Of a DNA stretch of 64,000 nt, positions 33,547-43,726 are shown piece by piece. Made by a program: the position numbers and the translations under genes. The stretch is from Deltaproteobacteria bacterium (GTDB lineage Bacteria > Desulfobacterota > Syntrophobacteria > Syntrophobacterales > Syntrophobacteraceae): assembly GCA_012517315.1 (NCBI GenBank), contig JAAYVE010000042.1, positions 62,001 to 126,000 of the forward strand, written 5' to 3'. The stretch's first letter is position 1; each line of letters opens with the position of its first letter. Under the pieces are notes generated by a model. That model saw only the letters and a list, made by a program, of their open reading frames with translations. It made no database searches and was not told the origin of the DNA.

Positions 33547-34125
33547 ATGAAGACGATCAGGGGAACCAAGACGGAACGTAACCTGCTCAAGTCATTCGCT
33601 GGTGAAAGTCAGGCCAGAAACCGCTACACCTATTTTTCGTCCGTTGCACGAAAAGAGGGCTACGTCCAGATCGCTCACATATTCGAAGAGACGGCTGATC
33701 AGGAGAAAGAACACGCCAAGAGATTTTTCAAGTTCCTGGAGGGGGGCGATGTGGAGATCACCGCCCGGTTCCCAGCCAGCCGAATCGGCAACACCGCGGA
33801 AAACCCTCTTGCAGCCGCCATGGGAGAACATGAGGAACATGCCGAACTCTATCCCGCTTTTGCCGCAGCAGCCAGTGAAGAGGGGTTTACGGAGATCGCA
33901 GCCGTGTGGGATGCCGTTTCCGTAGCGGAAAAGCAACATGAAAAGCGGTATCGCGACCTCCTGGCCAACCTTCAAAACGGCAGAGTTTTCAAACGGGACA
34001 ACGAAGTGATCTGGCGGTGCCGCAACTGCGGATATCTCCACAAAGGCACGGAAGCCCCCATGAATGCCCCGCCTGTGCCCACCCACCCCCAGGCTCACTT
34101 CGAACTCCTGGGAGAAAACTGGTAG
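33547..34125 (+). CDS. rbr: Rubrerythrin with a disrupted rubredoxin-like domain
   Basis: 192 residues. The ferritin-like diiron domain (1-140) is intact: E20, E53, H56, E97 and the second ExxH (EKQH, near 128-131). It reduces hydrogen peroxide in the cytoplasm. The C-terminal rubredoxin domain has its first pair C158/C161 (WRCRNCGY) but not the second CPxC: residues 172-179 read MNAPPVPT. The expected ECPACAH is present in another frame at 34062-34082. A one-base loss before it and a CCAC tandem duplication after it (about 34078-34086) explain this exactly, and the normal HPQAHFELLG tail resumes. So the rubredoxin iron site should be lost if the sequence is correct. Next gene is a peroxiredoxin, a fitting partner. 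Confidence 0.9.
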   Translation: MKTIRGTKTERNLLKSFAGESQARNRYTYFSSVARKEGYVQIAHIFEETADQEKEHAKRFFKFLEGGDVEITARFPASRIGNTAENPLAAAMGEHEEHAELYPAFAAAASEEGFTEIAAVWDAVSVAEKQHEKRYRDLLANLQNGRVFKRDNEVIWRCRNCGYLHKGTEAPMNAPPVPTHPQAHFELLGENW

Positions 34126-34359
34126 GCAGAGCGACTCCTGATGACCATGAACTTTCTTGCCTATCAGACAACACACGAAAGCATCGATTCGGTCGCCGGC
34201 AGTCGCACGCGATTTTTCCCGTTCACATCATCGCACACCGGGATGGAAGGGAGGAAGCCGCGACTGCCGTGCGACGCCGCAAAGTCCACATTGGGGGATG
34301 GTCCTGAGAAGGAACTGTTCCATGGTGCATCTCGAACATTCACGAGAAAGGAGAAAGAC

Positions 34360-35043
34360 ATGACCGAAACGTTGAATCGTATGCCGCTGATCGGCGAGAA
34401 GGCACCCGCCTTTGAAGCCGAGACGACGCAGGGTCCCATCAGCTTTCCCAAGGACTACGAAGGCAAGTGGGTGATTTTCTTTTCCCATCCGGCCGATTTC
34501 ACCCCCGTCTGCACAACGGAGTTCATGACATTCGCCAGCATGGCCGACGAATTCAAAGCCCTCAACTGTGAACTCCTCGGGCTGTCCATCGACAGCACAT
34601 ACAGTCACATCGCATGGCTCAGGACCATCAAGGAGAAAATCGTCTTCAAGGGGATGAAGGGAATCGAAGTGAAGTTCCCTGTCATCAGCGACCTCACGAT
34701 GGAAATATCTAAAAAATTCGGAATGTTGCAACCAGAAGCGAGCAAGACGCAGGCAGTCCGTGCCGTATTCATCATTGATCCTCAGGCCATCGTGCGGGCA
34801 ATCCTCTATTATCCAATGGCCAACGGGAGGAACATGCAGGAGATCAAGCGGCTCCTCATCGCCATGCAGCATTCTGACGAGCACAAGATCGCCACCCCGG
34901 CAAACTGGCAGTTGGGCGAGGACGTCATCGTTCCTCCCCCCGGTTCCTGCGGTGCGGCTCAGGAGAGGGTGGAGCAGACCGGGCCCGACTATGAATGCCT
35001 GGATTGGTTCCTGACTTTGAAAAAATGCCCACACGGTAAGTAA
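34360..35043 (+). CDS. Peroxiredoxin, Prx6-like (archaeal-type AhpC/TSA)
   Basis: ATG 34360 has AAGGAG upstream, so 34360 is used rather than in-frame ATGs in the preceding 220 bases. The 227-residue protein has the peroxidatic FTPVCTTE with C51, and C-terminal cysteines C197, C213 and C223, the arrangement seen in archaeal-type Prx6 enzymes where C213-type residues serve as resolving Cys. It reduces peroxides using a thiol donor. The 234 bases between rubrerythrin and this gene hold no gene. The pair may be a peroxide-defence unit. Confidence 0.92.
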   Translation: MTETLNRMPLIGEKAPAFEAETTQGPISFPKDYEGKWVIFFSHPADFTPVCTTEFMTFASMADEFKALNCELLGLSIDSTYSHIAWLRTIKEKIVFKGMKGIEVKFPVISDLTMEISKKFGMLQPEASKTQAVRAVFIIDPQAIVRAILYYPMANGRNMQEIKRLLIAMQHSDEHKIATPANWQLGEDVIVPPPGSCGAAQERVEQTGPDYECLDWFLTLKKCPHGK

Positions 35044-35072
35044 AGCAAGGAAATCAGGATTTCACTGCCCAC

Positions 35073-35103
35073 CGACGGACCGGCCTTTGTGGCGGGTCCG
35101 TCG
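35073..35103. terminator. Strong hairpin between convergent prx and tamB, probable bidirectional terminator
   Basis: A 9-base perfect stem CGACGGACC (35073-35081) with GGTCCGTCG (35095-35103), extended by GCC/GGC around a TTTGT loop after one G-G mismatch. It sits 30 bases after the peroxiredoxin stop and 25 bases before the tamB stop. No U-tract follows on either strand. Confidence 0.55.
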
Positions 35104-35127
35104 AAAGTCATCAGGAGTGGCCCGTCA

Positions 35128-38100
35128 TCAGTAATCGTGTTTCCACTGGATCCCCAGGCCCGTCGACGCATCGGAACCTGCCTGCCCCTCCAGGCTGATG
35201 TTGGGAGTCAGTTCCACTTCCACCCTCACTCTTCCCGCCTGCCCTCTGATGTCCTTCTGCACGTCCAGGTAAACGTCTTCTGTGAGGTATTTCCCGATTC
35301 CCACGGCCCCCTTGGAATCCTTGGCCTCCCCTTCGCGAAAGCCGAGCTGATCCAGTCCCAGGAGTCTTCTCGGCCGATCGACGATACCTGGACCTCCGCC
35401 TCCCCCCGAGAGGGCATGCACTGCCTGAGCGAGTCTCACCGCCTGCAGGGGATTGATTTCTGAGGTCTTGCGGCCGAACAGCAAACCCGCCAGGATCTCA
35501 TCCTGGGGAAGCTCCGGCTCGGACTCCAGCTTGATGTCCGGGGAGGTAGCCGGCCCGACGATTCTCGCTCGGGCAAGGAGTTCTTTCCCCTTGCTTTCGG
35601 CAACAATCTCAAGGTTTGGCGTAGGGGGAAAGCTTCCATCGAATTGAACGCTCCCCTTCATGATCCTGAACCTTTTGTCCAGGAAGTTGAAATGTCCACG
35701 AACACAGGCCAGGCTGCCCATGACGACCGGGGCACGCTCCGTGCCCTCGATCTTGAGATCGCCGCTCCATTCGGAATCGAGCCCGCCCCCCACCACGGAA
35801 AGCCGCCGAGGAACGGACACGGCTAAATCCAAAGCCATCCAAGCCCCTCCGTCTGCCTGCCTCCGGACCGGTTCACCCACTACAGACCCTTTTTTGTTGA
35901 TTTCGATCACTTCAAGTTTAGCCACGGCAGGAGGGGGCGTTCTGGCCAAGTTCACTTCCGATGGGTCCACAGTGAGATCGCCCTTCATTGACACACCGTT
36001 CAAGGACCCGTTCAAAGCCAGGCCCCCACGGATCCTGGCGGTGAAGTTGTCCCTGCGCACCAGTTGGGCATCCGAGATCGTAGCGGAGAAATCGAAGGGA
36101 AAGCTCTTCTCCCGGTCCAAATGGACCCGACCGACCGCCTCAACTCGGCCCTTTCCTCCGTCCGTCCCTCGGAAGACATCCATCTCCAGCCGTTTTCCCA
36201 CCGCGGTGAGACGCATGTGGATCTGATTGAGCACCATGCCGTATTCCCAGTTTTCGTAATGTCCCTCATCCACCGCCAGTTTGCCGTAGATTTCCGGTGC
36301 GGACAGGGAACCCGCCGCAGTGAAACCGACCTGGAAATACCCGTTGAGCTTGTGTTCCTCCTGTGGGAAAAGCGCGACAAGGGACTGGAGATCGCCTTCG
36401 GCGTCAAGACGTCCCCGCAGAGGGCCTTTGTCATGGATGGAAAAGCCCATGGGTCGAAGAGACAATACGGCGGGAACAGAAAGTTCCAATCGCGCGGGAT
36501 GGGGAGTCCATCCCAGAAGTTCCGCCCGAACGGAGAGGCGGCCGCCCTCCATCTTACCATCCGCCTGAACGGTAAACGGGGGCACATGACCCCATTCGGA
36601 AACGCTTGACCTCACATCGGTCAGTTGGACGTGGGATTCCCCACTCGGTCGCGAGATGTCTCCCACGATGCGCAGGGTCGCGCTTCCCCTGCCCGTCTTG
36701 TGAGGAACCCCAAAGAGCGTGAGCATCTCCAGGGGAAATCCTTCCATCTTCCCAGAAAGGTTGATCTTTTCCGCATCCAGATTTCCTTCCAATCGCGCCC
36801 GTGCCTCTCCGAACTGCATTTCCAGGGAAGCAGCCTGGAACCGATCCCCTTTTCGGCTGATCACCCAAGGTTTCTTCATCACAAGGGGGTACTTCCCCAA
36901 CCGGCCGTTGACCTTCTTCAGGGTCAACAGGGTTTCGTCCCGGCCTGGGACCACCGTTCCATCCCCTTGGAACTCAAAGGGATGTCCCGCGGTTCCGCGG
37001 GCTTTCGCCGCCAGGGTGACGCCCCTTCCATCTCCCGAAGAATCCAGGGAGAGGGCGTCAATGGACAAGCCTTCCCTCTTGAAGCCTCCCACAGCCAATT
37101 GCGCCTTTCCCCGAGGATTCTCTCCAGGGTCCAGTACATCCGCGGACAGGGAGAGATTCTCCATTTTTCCAAAGGAACCCCCAAAATTTCTGAAAAGTGC
37201 CTGCACCACAACCTTTTGCCTCCCCTCCGGTTCCAGGAAACGAACCTCGAAACGGCTGGCGCCTTTGAGATCGATTCCTGCGAATCTGCCCGCAGCCATG
37301 AGATCCGTGAATTGCCCGTGGAGATTGCCTGTCAGGATGGAACTGGAAAAACGGTATTCGATATCCCCTGCCAGAGATAATCCTGGAGCCTCTGCTTTCA
37401 GCCCACTGATCCGCAGCAGGTTTTCCTCCACGCCGCAATGTGCAGACAGGGTGAGTCTCTCCTTTTCCCTTTCCACGTCCAGGGAAATCAGACCGACGGG
37501 TGATGCGGGAAGGCTGCCTCCTTCCGCCCATGCCCTAACCCGGGTGAATTTCTCACCGTCTACACGCACGTCCGCCCCTTCCACGCCGGCTGTGCAATGC
37601 ATCTCGCTTGTAGACCCTTCCAACTGAAGGCGCATCTCCATGCGTCCGGAAAGGGGTCTCCCCGCAGATTGGGAAAGGAGAGCCAAATCGGGCAGAAGGA
37701 GTTGCAGATCTCCTTTCAGGGTACGGTCGGGCAGATTGTACCTGCCCTGAATCTGTGCGGAAAAGCCGCCCCCCCGCACACGGAAATCAGAAACGGAAAA
37801 GAGGCTTCTGTCTCTAAGGGAAAGATGGGCCTCCATGCTGACGATTGCACCTGCCAGGGGTTTCACATGAGAGGGAAGTCCCTTGAGATGATGCAAATCT
37901 CCCGTCATGTGTGCGGAGATCTCCCTGGGCGCCTCCTGGAAATCCGCCGCCAGCCGGATGACTGCACGCCCTGAATCATCCCTCCGGGTGATGACCCATT
38001 CCATCTCAGGACGCTTCGACGTGCCGGAGAGACCAATCTCAAGAGAGACAGGCCCCTGCAGGGGAAGTGACCTCAGCCAGGGGAGAGCCTCGGTGCTGCG

Positions 38101-38537
38101 ATCTCCCCTCTTTCCACAATCACCCTCTGCATCCAGGAGGGAAGAAGGGGAAAGCCGAAACTTCCGTCTCCCCGATCCGTTTTGGCGTCTGGGGATCGAT
38201 TCACACGCACCGTGGATACGGACACCTCATTCATATGGACTCTGCCGGCCAGAAGGGCCAGGGGAGACCACCGAAGGAGAAGATCTTCCCCGGTCAGCCA
38301 GACTCCCCCCGAATCGCCGATCTCCAGCCGTTTGAGCTTCGCTTCGAACGGGACGAAACCGTGGAGCCCGTTGATCACAACGCGGCGTTCACTACCCGAA
38401 CTCAAAAGGGATTCCATTCCTCGGGCAAGGACTCCTCGCCCCCATTCTGACTGGAAAAAAACCAGGGCGGCCGCAAGGAACAGGCCCACAGCGGCTGTAA
38501 CCATGCCCATCCCCCAGTAAAGCCAAGGTGATCTCAT
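35128..38537 (-). pseudogene. tamB: TamB (DUF490) broken by a frameshift near the N terminus
   Basis: Two open frames together make one TamB. The N-terminal part starts at ATG 38537 with a membrane anchor (WGMGMVTAAVGLFLAAALVFF), runs as AsmA-like beta sequence to MQRVIVERGEIAAPRL and meets a stop at 38075-38073. The rest is in another frame that is open across 38130-38090 and continues LRSLPLQGPVSLEIGL to the end at 35128, finishing in the typical TamB C terminus (GIQWKHDY). The two frames overlap for at least 40 bases, so a single-base change, perhaps in the CCCC run near 38088, is enough. TamB is a periplasm-spanning beta-groove protein that moves lipids or assembles outer-membrane proteins with TamA. 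Full length would be about 1130 residues. Sequencing error remains possible. Confidence 0.8.
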
Positions 38538-38700
38538 GGAAGCATCCCGCCGTAAACAGTCCCGGCTGTGTCCCACAGCATGCGTGGCACCTCCTTTTGC
38601 TCTTGCCGCGTTTCGCGCCCTTCGGCCGAGTGTGGCCAAAGGCTCCCTGGACCGTTCACCTGCACCCCGAATCGCAGGGTTTCAACGAAAATTCATCGCC

Positions 38701-40262
38701 TCAGAAGACCTGGCCAATGCTGACGTAAATCTGCACCCAGTCGTCGATCCCCTCCCTCCTGTTGATGGGGACTCCCATATCCAATCTCAACGGGCCGATG
38801 GGCGTGTAGTAGCGCACTCCGGCCCCTGCGCCCCAGCGGAAAGTGGAGCTGAAGTCAGGAAAAGACGGTTCAAATGCACCACCTCCGTCAATGAACGTCA
38901 CGATTCCAAGGGAGTCCGCTATCTTCCAGCGCAGCTCGGCCGAGACCTCCACCAGTGAACGTCCCCCGATGGGCTTGTCCTTGCTTCTCAGGGGACTCAC
39001 AGATTGGTACGGGAACCCCTGGACGGATCCACCACCCCCGGCATAAAACCGGAGATCCGGTGCAACGGAGTCTCTCTCTGCGCCCCAGAGGCCCCCTATA
39101 GCGCCACGGGTTGCCAGCATCAAAGACGGTTTCGGGAATAAGGGCAAATAGTGGCTGCAAGTCGCCGAAGCCTTCAAGAAAGTCGTGTCCATGTCCAGCA
39201 GCTCCCAGTAGGGTCCCAGGAACAGTTTCAGCCTGAAACCTCTCGTAGGATCCAGCAGGTCATCGCTCATGTCCAGTTCCAGTTGGGCTGGAAATGACAG
39301 TGTGGCGAATTCCTCCCAGCCCAGGCCCACGTCATCCACCTCAGAGAATCGAAATCCCGGCCCTGCGCTCACTTTCAAACCGTGCCCCAACTCCCGGTGC
39401 ACCACGACATTGCTTTCCACGTTGCGGCTCCGGTAGGCCTCTGTGTCGTCATCGGCCAATTCGAGGATCGGTCGACGCGAATGACCGAAAAAAGCCGGGG
39501 CTCGCTCAGCCTTTTCCGCAACTCATCAAGAAGTGCCTCGTTGTATGGATCTCCCCTTTTCCAGGGCAGTTTGCCATAAACATACGATCTTTCGACGGAT
39601 ACCAGGTCCACCACGGCGATATCCCCAAAGCGGGCGAAAGGCCCCGTCTCCAGGGTTAACGTCACGGCCACATCCTGCGTGAGATGGTCCGCAATCACCC
39701 TGGTTTCCCCCACCGACGCAAATGGGTAGCCTCTCTCCCGGGCTCGCCGCGCGATGGCGCTGCCCGCATCGACAATGCCCCGGGCTTTGGCCGGTGTCCC
39801 CGGATTCAAGCCCATTTGCACGGGCGACGGCATGGATCGCTTCAGTTCCGGCGCACGGGGTTGTACCTCCACGTCAACGGACCGGATGGGGTAGATGTCT
39901 CCTGGGGTCACGCGAAACACGACCTGAACCGGCTCTTGCCTCTCTCGGATCTCGAACTCGACCGTGGCCCCGTAATAGGCCAAGGACCTCAGCGCATCGA
40001 TGAATTCCTTCCTGTCCCTCAGCGCTCTGCTTCGCAGAAGACCCACCGACGGCGTCGATTCGTCCTTGCGCAGTTCCGTGCGGGATCGTTCTCTCAGGCT
40101 TTTCAGCAGGCCTTCATCCTCAACGCCCTCAAAGTGCACATCTTAGGTGGAGATAAGGCCCGGGACAGATTGCTGGACTTCCGCGGAAAGCGCACCGGGC
40201 ACCCAGAGATTGCATGCCGTAAACAAAAGAAAAACCTGCAGGAATATCCGTGAGAAGCGCAA
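38701..40262 (-). pseudogene. tamA: TamA/BamA-family outer-membrane protein with a stop codon and an internal deletion/frameshift
   Basis: A TTG start (40262, after GAGGTGG) begins a signal peptide and 39 residues, then TAA at 40145-40143. The same frame continues as DVHFEGVEDEGLLKSL, the first POTRA motif, where an aromatic residue normally precedes the DVHFEGV strand, so a Tyr-to-stop change is likely. POTRA domains run to FSVIRVD near 39485, then the frame ends. The barrel resumes in another frame as RRPILELADDDTEAYRSRN (about 39480) and runs to the C-terminal VSIGQVF with its terminal Phe. The barrel lacks roughly the first quarter, judged by family size. TamA partners TamB, encoded just downstream. 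Three independent lesions mean no functional product unless the sequence is wrong. Confidence 0.8.
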
Positions 40263-40914
40263 AACCACCTCGTTTCGTCGACATTGCGGATGGGGGTGAT
40301 TCCATCCTGTGCATCGCTTTCGTCGACGGGCTTCAGAGTTTTGCCTGCGCAGCAGGGAATAGCAGCGATCATGGAATGGACCCCGCCGGCACAGAATCTA
40401 CGTTCGGGCCGGCATCGCCTCGAAACGCCTCCCTGCAGCGCAAAGGCACCACCCCTGCAGAACCCCCTAAACAGCTGACAAGAAAACCGACGGAGAAAGG
40501 GACTCTCACGCCGTGCACTCACCATCACAGCAATCATTTCCCAATTCCCAGAGGGGAATCCCGAAAGCCGCCTGTTGGAGGTTGGAACGGGGGGAATGGG
40601 GAATGTCCGGGCGGGATGGTTTTATAGCGGCTCCCGCGGTCCGGGCGAAACCCCTGACGCAAGGAGCGCTCATGCCGATAAAGGGTGCGGGACGGGAGAG
40701 TGATTCTTAAAGAAAACGCGGTGTGACAACGATTCCCCCATCCCAGGGGAATTTTCCGGCGGGGAGCGGCGACATCCGCTGCCCTGTTCATTCCATGCCG
40801 GGGGATGGGCACGCTGCCTTCATGGTCCCACGTATGTCGCGAAAGAATGCAATGATGGCGTTTGGAAAACCCGTGCGCCTATTTTCCCGGAGAGTTGAGC
40901 AGCTATTCGCCATA
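40263..40914. other. Gene-free region of 652 bases
   Basis: No credible open frame on either strand between the tamA start and the 3' end of the cNMP/PilZ gene. Several short GGGAAT and ATTCCCC inverted motifs occur (for example ATTCCC-AGAG-GGGAAT near 40543-40558), but no strong promoter, terminator or repeat was identified. Confidence 0.45.
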
Positions 40915-41982
40915 TTAGTGGAGGGTAACCGATCGTGTCTGGTTTGCCGCCATTTCGGCGAGACCCGCCAGGTTTTCTATCAGTTGATTCTGCAATCGCT
41001 TATCGAATTTCACATGGACCGTGTAGTCATCGAAAGGGTGTGCGCGGACGGCGACCACCAGGGCTGCCTGTTGAATCTGAAGCTTGTATTTTCCCACCGA
41101 AACGACAAACTTGAGGATCAATCTCCGCCCCAGGAGCAGTCGGGCCGTCTCCTTTCTCGAAAGCTTCACGTAGAAGCAGCAGCCGTTGGCGGAGATATCG
41201 GCAAGTTCCCCTTTGAAAGCGGAACTCACGGGTACCCCTTCCTGGTTGATGACCTGGATGACACCCCTGCCGGGCAGCCCGTAGCGCTTCTCCGACCTCC
41301 TGTCCAGACCTTTGCGCTCAAGAAGATCGTTCACCTTCTCGAGCCTGGCGCAATAATCCCGCAGCTTCCCCTCGAGGGCTGGAAACGAATCTTTCCACTT
41401 GGCCAGAACATCCCTTTCCAGGTAATTGAACCGGGCGTGTGTAAAGGTTCTCAAGGTGGCCGTGCACAGGGAATCGTAGAAGAAGGTGTCTTCTCCAGCG
41501 ATTTCACCTGGCCGCACCATCTTCAGAGCCACTTCCTTCCCTCCCTGATTGCAGAGGAGAATCAGCTGCCCTTCGTTGAGGAAGTAGAGATTGGAGTTCC
41601 GCCCCCCCTGCCTGAAGAGCGTGTCCGTCCCAAGGCCCTCCCCATCTTTCAGGGAGTAGTAGAGGGCGTTGGACTCCTCCCTGGTGAGCATCCCGTAGAG
41701 ATTTTCCCATGTTTTCAAATGATCCTTTGGCTTGGATCTGTTCTTTTCCTCTTCGATGATCTCCGCTGTCGTGACAATTTCGCTGAGAGCCATGGAGTCT
41801 ACGGCGATGAGCTTCTCCCTGAGGGATTCCGCTTTTTCAAACTCCCTTCGCTTTGCATATTCCACGATGAGTTGATAGAGCGCCTGCACGGCGGCCTTCG
41901 TCTCATTGTTCTTCAGATGCTGATCCATCTCGCGCTCAAGTTGTGAAAGATCATCCACTGCACCCACCTTCAATTGCTTCAT
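40915..41982 (-). CDS. Cyclic nucleotide-binding (CRP-like) plus PilZ domain protein
   Basis: 355 residues. Residues 1-85 are helical and may form a coiled coil; 95-200 is a cNMP-binding-like beta barrel with the phosphate-binding cassette replaced by PGEIAGEDTFF; 225-350 is a PilZ domain with the c-di-GMP motifs RRSEKR (228-233) and DISANG (262-267, D262, S264, G267). No DNA-binding domain. It may join c-di-GMP and another ligand signal to a target, for example motility or exopolysaccharide output. Divergent from trkH by 346 bases. The start has no strong ribosome-binding site that I could identify. Confidence 0.8.
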   Translation of the reverse strand: MKQLKVGAVDDLSQLEREMDQHLKNNETKAAVQALYQLIVEYAKRREFEKAESLREKLIAVDSMALSEIVTTAEIIEEEKNRSKPKDHLKTWENLYGMLTREESNALYYSLKDGEGLGTDTLFRQGGRNSNLYFLNEGQLILLCNQGGKEVALKMVRPGEIAGEDTFFYDSLCTATLRTFTHARFNYLERDVLAKWKDSFPALEGKLRDYCARLEKVNDLLERKGLDRRSEKRYGLPGRGVIQVINQEGVPVSSAFKGELADISANGCCFYVKLSRKETARLLLGRRLILKFVVSVGKYKLQIQQAALVVAVRAHPFDDYTVHVKFDKRLQNQLIENLAGLAEMAANQTRSVTLH

Positions 41983-42328
41983 TCCGGGCTCTTACCCGAC
42001 AGGCTTGTCCAACCTTCTTCAACGACCATTCCCAGCACGGACAGTTTCCGCAACCGCCCCCCTTTGCCCTGTAATTCGGCAGGAACTGCAATGAACTCAA
42101 GTCCCTTTCGTGCTCCTCCTTCGCCACCAACCCGCCTTCTCCACGGCAAGATCCGTCTTCAAGGCGGGGAGAGTCCATGCCGAAGCCTGCCATGGAAGGT
42201 CGGCGGAAGCTTTAGCCAACGCGTCTTGCCGGTCGCGGTTCTTTCATTTTTCCATGGAAATGATCGTGATCTGAAGTATGATTGGCACCGCACCGTTCAT
42301 CCATGAAGGAGGTTGAAGGCATTCTGCA
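41983..42328 (+). other. Divergent spacer before trkH
   Basis: 346 bases with no gene. A TATGAT (42279-42284, five of six to TATAAT) lies 45 bases upstream of the trkH start, but no -35 box is at proper spacing. An AAGGAGG (about 42306-42312) is the likely ribosome-binding site although its distance to ATG 42329 is a little long. Confidence 0.4.
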
Positions 42329-43726
42329 ATGGTGGCCGACCGTTCTATGAAAATGGAGTGGATGAGAAAGCTGTTGCCGGCAGCACAGATGCCCCAGATT
42401 CTGCTTCTATTGGGATTTGCCGGTGTCATCTTTGCCGGCGCCCTGCTCCTTCTCATTCCGGCATGCCAGAGGGATGGACGGGTGGGTTTTGTGGACGCCC
42501 TTTTCACTGCAACCTCGGCTGTTTGTGTCACCGGCCTTATCGTGGTGGACACGCCGACGGCCTATACCGTCACGGGACAGACGGTCATCCTGGCCCTCAT
42601 CCAGGTAGGCGGCCTGGGGATCATGACCTTTGCCGCCCTCGCTTTCCTCGTTTTGGGAAGACGCCTCTCCCTCGCTTCCCAGGCGGCACTGCACGATTCC
42701 TTTTTTCAGAGAGACCTGGGAATCCAGTTCAAGAAAAGGTTTTTCCAGATTCTCGCCACCACCGCTGTCATCGAGGCACTTGGGGCTCTGCTTCTTTTCG
42801 AGGCCCTCCTCGCGAGGAGGCAGAACCCGTTGGAAGCCCTCTTCGCAAGCATTTTTCACTCAGTATCCGCCTTCTGCAACGCGGGCTTTTCCACTTTTTC
42901 GGATAACTTGATCGGCTTGAGAGACAGTCCGTTGGCCATGGGAGTCGTCATGGCGCTGATCGTTTTGGGGGGATTGGGCCACTCGGTGAACCAGGAGCTG
43001 TGGAACCGAATTCGGGACCGGGTCCTTGCCGGGACGCAATCCGCCACTTCAAGCCGGTTTTCCGTCCATTGCCGGACGGTTCTCACCGTGACGGCCATCC
43101 TCATTTTCGGGGGAGCGGTCGCCATCCTCTTCATGGGCCAGACCCCTTCCGAAGCGTCCCCTGGAATAAAGCTCTCCTGTGCTCTTTTCCAGTCCGTGAC
43201 GTCCCGCACGGCCGGCTTCAATACGGTGGACATCGGAAGACTGCCCATGAGCACGCTCATGTTTATCGCCCTTCTCATGTTCATCGGAGGCTCTCCCGGT
43301 TCCTGCGCAGGGGGAATCAAGACCACGGCGGCGGCCATCTCCCTTGCCGAGCTTAGGGCCAGGCTTCTCGGCGAGGAGGAGGTGAGGCTGTTTGATCGCC
43401 GCATCCCGAAAGAGACCCTCTGGCGCACCATCAGTCTCATTCGACTTGCGCTCCTCTGGAACCTCATCGGTATCCTGCTGCTCAGCATCACGGAAGGGGG
43501 CCTTCCCGGAGTCGGTCTCCATGATATCGTCTTCGAGCAGATCTCCGCATTCGGAACCGTCGGCCTCTCCACCGGCCTCACCTTCAGGCTCTCCACTCCG
43601 GGGAAGCTTTGGATCATAGCGACCATGTTCATCGGTCGACTGGGCCCTCTCACCATCGCCGTGTGGATGTTTCCCGGAAAACACGTGCATGTCCGATACC
43701 CTGAAGCAAGGATCATGATCGGATGA
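42329..43726 (+). CDS. trkH: Potassium uptake channel TrkH/KtrB
   Basis: 465 residues, eight to ten hydrophobic helices with four pore loops: AVCVTGL, AFCNAGF, SRTAGFNT and FGTVGLSTG. Each has the selectivity glycine. The gate-forming intramembrane loop (IGGSPGSCAGGIKTT) lies in the third repeat. It forms the dimeric cation channel of a Trk/Ktr system. The stop overlaps the trkA start as ATGA (43723-43726). In-frame ATGs at 42347 and 42353 are alternative starts; the first one keeps the ribosome-binding site. Confidence 0.93.
   Translation: MVADRSMKMEWMRKLLPAAQMPQILLLLGFAGVIFAGALLLLIPACQRDGRVGFVDALFTATSAVCVTGLIVVDTPTAYTVTGQTVILALIQVGGLGIMTFAALAFLVLGRRLSLASQAALHDSFFQRDLGIQFKKRFFQILATTAVIEALGALLLFEALLARRQNPLEALFASIFHSVSAFCNAGFSTFSDNLIGLRDSPLAMGVVMALIVLGGLGHSVNQELWNRIRDRVLAGTQSATSSRFSVHCRTVLTVTAILIFGGAVAILFMGQTPSEASPGIKLSCALFQSVTSRTAGFNTVDIGRLPMSTLMFIALLMFIGGSPGSCAGGIKTTAAAISLAELRARLLGEEEVRLFDRRIPKETLWRTISLIRLALLWNLIGILLLSITEGGLPGVGLHDIVFEQISAFGTVGLSTGLTFRLSTPGKLWIIATMFIGRLGPLTIAVWMFPGKHVHVRYPEARIMIG

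Noticed and set aside
34141-34359. N-terminal extension of the peroxiredoxin
   Set aside because: Extra 73 residues have no peroxiredoxin similarity; AAGGAG directly precedes ATG 34360.
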